Origin: Aulostomus chinensis
Taxonomy: Eukaryota; Chordata; Actinopteri; Syngnathiformes; Aulostomidae
Direction: 5' to 3'
Length of the DNA stretch: 64,000 bases
NCBI GenBank assembly: GCA_037954235.1
Contig: JBBMOA010000001.1
Coordinates: 4,110,501-4,174,500 of the forward strand
In this document: one piece after another, positions 55,001 through 64,000 of the stretch
Layout: every line of letters begins with the position of its first letter
How positions within the stretch are numbered: the stretch's first letter is position 1
Notes under the pieces: generated by a model
The model's database searches: none
Seen by the model: the letters and a program-made list of their open reading frames with translations, nothing else
Told to the model about the DNA's origin: nothing
Made by a program: the position numbers and the translations under genes

Positions 55001-58000
55001 GCATCATTTTGAGATTCCTAGCAACTCTCATTACATCACTGTCGCATCATTTTTAGGTTCGTAGCAACTCTCACCACATCACTGTAGCATCATTTCTGAG
55101 GTAAGTAGCAACTCTCACGACATCACTGTAGCATCACTTCTTAGGTTTGTCGCAACTCTCATTACATCACTTTAGCATCATTTTGAGGATCGTCGCAACT
55201 CTCACGACATTACTGTAGCATCATTTTGAGGTTCGTAGCAACTCTCACCACATCACTGTAGCATCATTTATTAGGTAAGTAGCAACTCTCACCACATCAC
55301 TTTAGCATCATTTCTTAGGTATGTAGCAACTCTCATTACATCACTTTAGCGTGATTTTGAAATTACTATCAACTCTCACACATCACTGCAGCATTAAATT
55401 GAGGTTAGTAGCAACTCTAACTACATGACTGTCAGCATCACTTTGAGGTTATTCGAAACTTTCACTCCTTTGTTGTTAGCATCATTTTGAGTTCATTAGC
55501 AATTCTTACTACATCAGTGTCGCATCATTTTGAGATCATTAGCAATTCTTCCGACATCACTTTCGCATTATTTTGATGTTCGTAGCAACTCTTACTACAT
55601 TATTTTTGCATTATTTAAAGGTTCGTAGCAACTCTCACTACATTACTGTTAGCATCATTTTGAGTTTATTAGCAATTCTTCCTAAATCACTGTCGCATCA
55701 TTTTGAGATCTTTAGCAATTCTTCTGACATCACTGTCTCAATATTTTTAGGTTCGTAGCAACTTTTACTACATTACTGTCGCATTATTTTGAGGTTCATA
55801 GCAACTCTTACTACATTATTGTTGCATTATTTAAAGGTTCGTAGCAACTCTTACTACATTACTGTCAGCATCACTTTGAGTTTATTAGCAACTATCACTA
55901 CATTACTGTTAGCATCATTTTGAGTTTTTTAGCAATTCTTACGACATCACTGTCGCATTATTTTGAGGTTAGTAGGAACTCTTACTACATGACTGTCAGC
56001 ATCACTTTGAGGTTGTTCAAAACACTTACTACATTACTGTAAGCATCACTGAGTTTATTAGTAACTATCATTACGTTACTGTTAGCATCGTTTTGAGGTC
56101 AAAAGCAATTCGTACGACATCACTGTCAGGATCATTTTTAATTTACTCGCAACTCAAACCACATGACTGTCAGCATCACTTTGAGGTTTTTCGAAACTTT
56201 CACTCCATTACTGTTAGCATCATTTTGAGTTCATTAGCAATTCTTACTACATCACTGTCACATCATTTTGAGATCATTAGCAATTCTTCCGACATCACTG
56301 TCGCATTATTTTGAGGTTCGTAGCAACTCTTACGACATGACTTTCAGCATCACTTTGAGGTTATTCGAAACGTTCACTCCATTACTGTTAGCATCACTGA
56401 GTTGAATAGCAATTATCAGTACATTACTGTTAGCATCATTTTGAGTTCATTAGCAATTCTTACTACATCACTGTCGCATCATTTTGAGATCATTAGCAAT
56501 TCTTCCGACATCACTGTCGCAATATTTTGAGGTTCGTAGCAACTCTTACTACATTATTTTTGCATTATGTTAAAGTTCGTAGCAACTCTTACTACATTAC
56601 TGTGAGCATCACTTTGAGTTTATTAGCAACTATCACTACATTACTGTTCGCATCATTTTGAGTTTTTTAGCAATTCTTACGACATCACTGTAGCATTAAA
56701 TTGAGTTCATTAGCAACTCTTACTAAATGACTGTCAGCATCACTTTGAGGTTGTTCGAAACTCTTACTACATTACTGAATGCATCACTGAGTTTCTTAGC
56801 AACTGTCACTACATTACTGTTAGCATAATCTTGAGTTAATTAGCAATTCTTCCGACATCACTGTCACATTATTTTGAGGTTCGTAGCAACTCTTAGTACA
56901 AGACTGTCAGCATCACTTTGAGGTTATTCGAAACGTTCACTCCATTACTGTTAGCATCATTTTGAGTTCATGAGCAATTCTTACAAAATCACAGTCGCAT
57001 CATTTTGAGATCTTTAGCAATTCTTCTGACATCACTGTCGCATTATTTTGAGGTTCGTAGCGACTTTTACTACATTACTGTCGCATTATATTGAGGTTTG
57101 TAGCAACACTTACTACATGACTGTCAGCATCACTGACTTGATTAGCAACTATCACTACATTACTGTTAGCATCATTTTGAGTTCATTAGCAATTCTTCCG
57201 ACATCACTGTCGCAATATTTTGAGGTTCCTTGCAACTTTTACTACATTACTGTCGCATTATTTCGAGGTTCGAAGCAACACTTACTACATGACTGTAAGC
57301 ATAACTTTGAGGTTATTCGAAAGTTTCACTCCATTACTGTTAGCATCATCTTGAGTTCATTAGCAATTCTTCTGACATTACTGTCACGTTATTTTGAGGT
57401 TCGTAGCAACTTTTACTGCATTACTGTCGCATCATTTTGAGATCATTAGCAATTCTTCTGACATCACTGTAACATTATTTTGAGGTTCGTAGCAACTCTT
57501 ACTACATTATTGTTGCATTATTTTAAGGATAGTCGTAACTCTCGCAACATTACTGCAGCATCATTTTGAGATTCGTAGGAACTCCCATTACATCACTGTC
57601 GCATCATTTTGAGGATAGTCGCAACTCTCACGACATTACTGTAGCATCATTTTAGGATTCGTGGCAACTCTCACCACATCACTGCAGCATCATTTCTGAG
57701 GTAAGTAGCAACTCTCAATGCATCACTCTAGAATCATTTTGAGATTCGGAGCAACTCTCATTACATCACTTTAGCATCATTTTGAAGTTCCTAGCAACTC
57801 TCACCACATCACTGCAGCATCATTTCTGAGGTAAGTAGCAACTCTCAATGCATCACTCTAGAATCATTTTGAGATTCGGAGCAACTCTCATTACATCACT
57901 TTAGCATCATTTTGAAGTTCCTAGCAACTCTCACCACATCACTGTAACATCATTTCTTAGGTAAGTAGCAACTCTCATTACATCACTTTAGCATCATTTT

Positions 58001-61000
58001 GAGGATCGTAGCAACTCTCAAGACATCACTTTAGCGTGATTTTGAAATTACTATCAACTCTCACCACATCGCTGGAGCATCATTTTGAGGATCGTAGCAA
58101 CTCTCACGACATCACTTTAGCGTGATTTTGAAATTACTATCAACTCTCACTACATCACTGTTGCATCATTTTGACATTTGTAGCAACTCTCATTATATAA
58201 CTGTAGCATCATTTCTTAGGTTAGTAGCAACTCCCATGACATCACTGCAGCATCATTTTGAGGTTTGTAGCAACTCTCACGACATTACTGGAAGTATCAG
58301 TTTGAGGTTCGTAGCAACTCTCACCACATCACTGTAGCATCATTTGTTTGGTTAGAAGCAACTCTCATGACATCGCTTTAGCATGATTTTGAAATTACTA
58401 TCAACTGTCACCACAACACTGTCAGCATAATTTCTTAGGTTAGTAGCAACTGTCATAACATCACTGTAGAATCATTTTGAGGATCGTAGCAACTATCACT
58501 ACATCATTGTCGCATCATTTTGAGGATAGTCGCAACTCTCACGACATTACTGTAGCATCATTTCTTAGTTAAATAGCAACCCTCATTACATCACTTCAGC
58601 GTGATTTTGAAATTACTATCAACTCTCACCACATCACTGTAGCATCATTTCTTAGGTTTGTAGCAACTCTCATTACATCACTGTAGCATCATTTGGACAT
58701 TTGTAGCAACTCTCATTACATCACTGCAGCATAATTTTGAGGATAGTCGCAACTCTCACAACATTACTGGAGCATCATTTTGAGATTCCTAGCAACTCTC
58801 ATTACATCACTGTCGCATCATTTTTAGGTTCGTAGCAACTCTCACCACATCACTGTAGCATCATTTCTGAGGTAAGTAGCAACTCTCACGACATCACTGT
58901 AGCATCACTTCTTAGGTTTGTCGCAACTCTCATTACATCACTTTAGCATCATTTTGAGGATCGTCGCAACTCTCACGACATTACTGTAGCATCATTTTGA
59001 GGTTCGTAGCAACTCTCACCACATCACTGTAGCATCATTTATTAGGTAAGTAGCAACTCTCACCACATCACTTTAGCATCATTTCTTAGGTATGTAGCAA
59101 CTCTCATTACATCACTTTAGCGTGATTTTGAAATTACTATCAACTCTCACACATCACTGCAGCATTAAATTGAGGTTAGTAGCAACTCTAACTACATGAC
59201 TGTCAGCATCACTTTGAGGTTATTCGAAACTTTCACTCCTTTGTTGTTAGCATCATTTTGAGTTCATTAGCAATTCTTACTACATCAGTGTCGCATCATT
59301 TTGAGATCATTAGCAATTCTTCCGACATCACTTTCGCATTATTTTGATGTTCGTAGCAACTCTTACTACATTATATTTGCATTATTTAAAGGTTCGTAGC
59401 AACTCTCACTACATTACTGTTAGCATCATTTTGAGTTTATTAGCAATTCTTCCTAAATCACTGTCGCATCATTTTGAGATCTTTAGCAATTCTTCTGACA
59501 TCACTGTCTCAATATTTTGAGGTTCGTAGCAACTCTTACTACATTATTGTTGCATTATTTAAAGGTTCGTAGCAACTCTTACTACATTACTGTCAGCATC
59601 ACTTTGAGTTTATTAGCAACTATCACTACATTACTGTTAGCATCATTTTGAGTTTTTTAGCAATTCTTACGACATCACTGTCGCATTATTTTGAGGTTAG
59701 TAGGAACTCTTACTACATGACTGTCAGCATCACTTTGTGGTTGTTCAAAACACTTACTACATTACTGTAAGCATCACTGAGTTTATTAGTAACTATCATT
59801 ACGTTACTGTGAGCATCGTTTTGAGGTCAAAAGCAATTCGTACGACATCACTGTCAGGATCATTTTTAATTTACTCGCAACTCAAACCACATGACTGTCA
59901 GCATCACTTTGAGGTTTTTCGAAACTTTCACTCCATTACTGTTTGCATCATTTTGAGTTCATTAGCAATTCTTACTACATCACTGTCACATCATTTTGAG
60001 ATCATTAGCAATTCTTCCGACATCACTGTCGCATTATTTTGAGGTTCGTAGCAACTCTTACGACATGACTTTCAGCATCACTTTGAGGTTATTCGAAACG
60101 TTCACTCCATTACTGTTAGCATCACTGAGTTGAATAGCAATTATCAGTACATTACTGTTAGCATCATTTTGAGTTCATTAGCAATTCTTACTACATCACT
60201 GTCGCATCATTTTGAGATCATTAGCAATTCTTCCGACATCACTGTCGCAATATTTTGAGGTTCGTAGCAACTCTTACTACATTATTTTTGCATTATGTTA
60301 AAGTTCGTAGCAACTCTTACTACATTACTGTGAGCATCACTTTGAGTTTATTAGCAACTATCACTACATTACTGTGAGCATCATTTTGAGTTTTTTAGCA
60401 ATTCTTACGACATCACTGTAGCATTAAATTGAGTTCATTAGCAACTCTTACTAAATGACTGTCAGCATCACTTTGAGGTTGTTCGAAACTCTTACTACAT
60501 TACTGAAAGCATCACTGAGTTTCTTAGCAACTGTCACTACATTACTGTTAGCATAATCTTGAGTTAATTAGCAATTCTTCCGACATCACTGTCACATTAT
60601 TTTGAGGTTCGTAGCAACTCTTAGTACAAGACTGTCAGCATCACTTTGAGGTTATTCGAAACGTTCACTCCATTACTGTTAGCATCATTTTGAGTTCATG
60701 AGCAATTCTTACAAAATCACAGTCGCATCATTTTGAGATCTTTAGCAATTCTTCTGACATCACTGTCGCATTATTTTGAGGTTCGTAGCGACTTTTACTA
60801 CATTACTGTCGCATTATATTGAGGTTTGTAGCAACACTTACTACATGACTGTCAGCATCACTGACTTGATTTGCAACTATCACTACATTACTGTTAGCAT
60901 CATTTTGAGTTCATTAGCAATTCTTCCGACATCACTGTCGCAATATTTTGAGGTTCCTTGCAACTTTTACTACATTACTGTCGCATTATTTCGAGGTTCG

Positions 61001-62441
61001 AAGCAACACTTACTACATGACTGTAAGCATAACTTTGAGGTTATTCGAAAGTTTCACTCCATTACTGTTAGCATCATCTTGAGTTCATTAGCAATTCTTC
61101 TGACATTACTGTCACGTTATTTTGAGGTTCGTAGCAACTTTTACTGCATTACTGTCGCATCATTTTGAGATCATTAGCAATTCTTCTGACATCACTGTAA
61201 CATTATTTTGAGGTTCGTAGCGACTCTTACGACATTATTGTTGCATTATTTTAAGGTTCGTAGCAACTCTTACAACATTACTGTCAGCATCACTTTGAGT
61301 TTATTAGCAACTGTCACTACATCACTGTCGCATCATTTTGAGTTCATTAGCAATTCTTACTCAATCACTGTCGCATCATTTTGAGGTTCGTTGCAACTCT
61401 GACTACATGACTGTCAGCATCACTTTGAGGTTATTCGAAACTTTCACCACATTACTGTTAGCATCATTTTGAGTTCATTTGCAATTCTCACTACATCACT
61501 GTCCCATCATTTCATATCATAAGCAATTCTTACTACATCACTGTCACATCATTTTGAAGTTCGTAGTAACTCTTACTACATTACTGTTGCATTATTTAGA
61601 GGTTAGTAGCAACTCTTACTACATGACTGTCAGCTTCACTTTGAGGTTATTCGAAACTTTCACTACATTACTGTTAGCATCATTTTGAGTTCATTTGCAA
61701 TAATTATTACATCACTGTCCCATCATTTCAAATCATAAGCAATTCTTGCTCCATCACTGTCACATCATTTTGAAGTTCGTAGTAAGTCTTACTACATTAG
61801 TGTTGCATTATTTTAAGGTTCGTAGCAACTCTTCCTACATGACTGTCAGCATCACTTTGAGGTTATTCGAAACTTTCACTACATCGCCGTTAGCATCATT
61901 TTGAGTTCATTACAATTCTTACTACGTCACTGTCGCATCATTTTGAGTTCATTAGCAATTCTGACTACATCACTGTCGCATCATTTTGAGATCATTAGCA
62001 ATTCTTCCAAAAATCACTGTCGCATTATTTTGAGGTTCGTAGCAACTCTTACTACATTAGTCAGCATCACTTTGAGTTCATTGGCAACTTTCACTCCATT
62101 ACTGTTAGCATCATTTTGAGTTCATTAGCAATTCTTACGACATCACTGTCGCATCATTTTTAGATGATTAGCAATTCTTACGACATCACTGTAGCATTAT
62201 TTTGAGGTTCTCTCTGACCACATGACTGTCAGCATCACTTTGAGGTTGTTCAAAACACAACACTTACTACATTACTGTAAGCATCACTGAGTTTATAGCA
62301 ACTATCATTACGTTACTGTTAGCATCATCTTGAGTTCATTAGCAATTCTTCCGACATCACTGTCGCAATATTTTGAGGTTCGTAGCAATTTTTACTACAT
62401 TACTGTCGCATTATTTTGAGGTTTTTAGCAACACTTACTAC
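52061..62441 (+). repeat. Right outer 43-44 bp satellite array (10.4 kb)
   Basis: About 240 monomers on the plus strand. Subfamily composition alternates: A-rich 52061-55385, B-rich 55385-57526, A-rich 57527-59155, B-rich 59155-62441. The alternation arises partly from a large tandem duplication (next entry). No gene. The array ends at 62441 beside a diverged R1 copy. Confidence 0.95.
53950..61254 (+). repeat. Tandem higher-order duplication, ~3.6-3.7 kb
   Basis: Copy 1 is about 53950-57526 and copy 2 about 57527-61254. Matching markers are offset by 3557 bp near the start (CTCGCAACATTACTGC at 53984 and 57541), by 3771 bp at 54351/58122, and by 3728 bp at 57048/60776. Each change in offset is close to a whole number of 43-bp monomers (five gained, one lost). 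One gain is visible as a repeated 129-bp block at about 57700-57950. Confidence 0.88.
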
Positions 62442-62479
62442 TGACCCTGGTCGGAGAGTCTCTGACCAGCTCTCCTGCT

Positions 62480-62570
62480 CTCTTTCCTCCTACCAGTCAA
62501 AGCAGACATCTTCACCTACTGATCTTGGATCTGCTGCCCGTTCCTGCCTGGTAAAAGAAGGAACCAGCAC
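62480..62570 (-). mobile_element. Diverged fragment of dispersed repeat R1 beside the array end
   Basis: The plus strand contains CTACTGATCTTGGATCTGCT and GTTCCTGCCTGGTAAAAGAA, the reverse of R1's middle. It starts about 40 bp after the last satellite monomer. Confidence 0.65.
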
Positions 62571-63410
62571 CTGGTTCTCCAGGCTGAATGAACTCCAGGA
62601 CGTTGGCCGGCCGTGTCAGTTGGAACCTTTTTTGTCCAAATAGAGAAAAAATAAGTCTGATTGTTGATGAAAGATGTCATCATGGCTTTGAAACTGTGGT
62701 TGGGGACCAGCCAACATGAGCACATTCATGGAAGAATCGCAGTAAAAACAGGAAGTGTCAGTTAGCAAGTACTCACCAGTCTGTCACTATCATACTTGAT
62801 TCTCGTGGAACAAAATGGCTGCTGCTGACTGTGCTGCCTGGTGGAGGATCACTCTTCACCATCCTCTCAGGCCTTGATGGAACCAAAAAGGCCAGTTCCT
62901 GGAGAAGATCTTCTAGGGGTCCAGGTTAAAGCGGTGCCCCAGCTGGCACCAGGCGCTGACCCAGGTCCTGCATGGGAGATACTGTCAGTTCTGTTCTGCC
63001 CTGCTCACAACCACAGGCTGGTGTTGAGGCCTGCAGCAACCAGGGCCCCAGTCACCAAGAGTATAAAGGCTGGTCATTGTGGCAGTGGGAGGAGTCAAAA
63101 TGAAGACAGACCAATGTGAGCAGGACGTTCCTGGAGAAGTCAGAAGAACTTGACCATGTTTCCTACAGTACCCAGGAGGCCTGGTAGTTGTTGAAGGAAG
63201 CTCCAAAAGCAAAGAGCAGACAGCAGGACATCAAAAGAAAAGATCCAGACATTAAAACTACAAGTAGAAAGAAGAAGAAATACTAAAAGCTTTGGAAAGA
63301 TACTACAAGGTTGGATATACATTATTATATACACTACTATTCTCATTGACTCCTAAAGAGGGACAGGAAACATTAGAATGTGGATCAGATCAGCTGATTT
63401 CAGTGTTGAG
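62571..63410. other. Right flank, no recognised gene
   Basis: About 840 bp with open frames of up to 92 codons (for example 62841-63119 plus) that I cannot assign. No splice signals or motifs support a gene. Confidence 0.45.
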
Positions 63411-63527
63411 TCCATCCCTCCATCCACTTTCTGTTCTTATCCTTTAAGGGTCATGGGGGGGGGGGGCGATCCCAGGTGACATTGTTCAAGAGGCAGGGTT
63501 CACCCTGGACAGGTCACCAGTCCATCA
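63411..63527 (-). mobile_element. L2-type LINE/SINE 3' tail fragment
   Basis: The minus strand reads GGTGACCTGTCCAGGGTGAA, CCCTGCCTCTTG, then a C run and a degraded GGATGGAGGGATGGA end. It is a truncated copy of the tail found at 31548-31920. Confidence 0.7.
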
Positions 63528-63720
63528 GGAGAAATGAGGTGGTCGGTTTCATGCAACCTAAACTAAAACATTAGTCGGATCAAATTCAGATTAAAGCAAG
63601 AGTCTCCAGATCAAAGTCAGAATTCCTGATGATGTCATCAGGGCTTTGACAGTAACTAGAATTCTGTGTTTGATCTCAGGAGGACATGAAAGAAACACAA
63701 TTTAGAAAAGTATATGAGAC

Positions 63721-64000
63721 CACGGCAGCATGATGGTGCAGTGGTGAGCACTGTGGCCTCACAGCAAGAAGGTTCTGGATTTGAGTCCAGGCTCGGGTGC
63801 AGAATCTGCATGTTCTCCCCGTGCATGCGTGGGTTCTCTCTGGGTACTCCGGCTTCTTCCCACCGTCCAAAGATGTGTAATTTGGGATGAGGCTGATTGG
63901 ACACTCTAAATTAACTGTAGATGTGAGTGTGAATGGTTTTGGCGACCTGTCCAGGGTGAACCCCGCCTCTGGCCCGTAGATGCTGGGATAGGCTCCAGAC
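63721..64000 (+). mobile_element. SINE-like element with L2-type tail, copy 3, cut by window end
   Basis: Starts GCATGATGGTGCAGTGGTGA and continues with CCTCACAGCAAGAAGGTTC, CTGCATGTTCTCCCCGTGCA and GCGACCTGTCCAGGGTGAAC to GATGCTGGGATAGGCTCCAG at the window edge. It lacks part of the middle compared with copy 1 (between GTGTGAATGGTT and GGCGACC). Confidence 0.78.

Noticed and set aside
8361..62441. Dozens of 60-130 codon open frames with repeated SNSYYITVSI / SLSHHFEV-like peptides
   Set aside because: They are translations of the 43-44 bp satellite. Because the period is not a multiple of 3, each frame cycles through all three phases and stays open by composition. No start context, splice or conserved-domain evidence.

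Overview
The window looks like repeat-rich, heterochromatin-like DNA from a teleost fish, probably a percomorph. The evidence is the mix of fish-type dispersed elements (tRNA-derived SINEs, L2-like and L1-like LINE fragments, piggyBac, hAT/ZBED-type and PIF/Harbinger remnants), vertebrate tRNA genes, GT-AG exon remnants and CpG-depleted intergenic sequence. I see no intact protein-coding gene. The many short open frames inside the arrays are by-products of a 43-44 bp tandem repeat.

The dominant structure is a giant imperfect inverted duplication. The left arm is 4331-26896 and the right arm is about 43033-52060, in reverse orientation, around a non-duplicated spacer of about 16.1 kb (26897-43032). 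Each arm holds (i) a ~4.05 kb cassette (left 4331-8360, right 47990-52060), (ii) an inner satellite array (left 8361-26525, 18.2 kb; right 43403-47989, 4.6 kb) and (iii) a ~370 bp end block (26526-26896 and 43033-43402). Outer satellite arrays flank both cassettes (1-4330 and 52061-62441). By satellite strand the window reads minus, plus, minus, plus.

The cassette contains five pseudo-exons of a laminin alpha gene (L4b domain to a laminin-EGF repeat, closest to alpha-5), with an intronic 65-bp minisatellite (8 copies) and a nearby 43-bp minisatellite (8 or 9 copies). Next to these is a short internally deleted Harbinger element with both terminal inverted repeats and a stopped MADF-like reading frame. 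Beyond it are two exon remnants of a hAT/ZBED-type transposase that run straight into the outer satellite. Most lesions are shared by both arms, so the cassette was already decayed when it was duplicated.

The spacer carries a small tRNA island: near-canonical tRNA-Leu(AAG), tRNA-Ser(GCT) and tRNA-Lys(TTT), plus decayed tRNA-Ala(AGC), tRNA-Ser(AGA) and two tRNA-Phe(GAA) copies. These sit among a piggyBac transposase pseudogene, LINE reverse-transcriptase and C-terminal fragments, an L1-type ORF1 fragment, a HARBI-like transposase fragment, several SINE-like copies and two (GT/CA)n tracts. The right flank (62442-64000) is ordinary dispersed-repeat DNA.

The satellite is the most notable component. 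Its 43-44 bp monomer has two recognisable subfamilies and at least three long-range internal duplications (~2.0, ~2.2-2.4 and ~3.6-3.7 kb). The two inner arrays keep matching monomers at both ends but differ four-fold in length. All identifications come from reading the sequence by eye; no database search was run.
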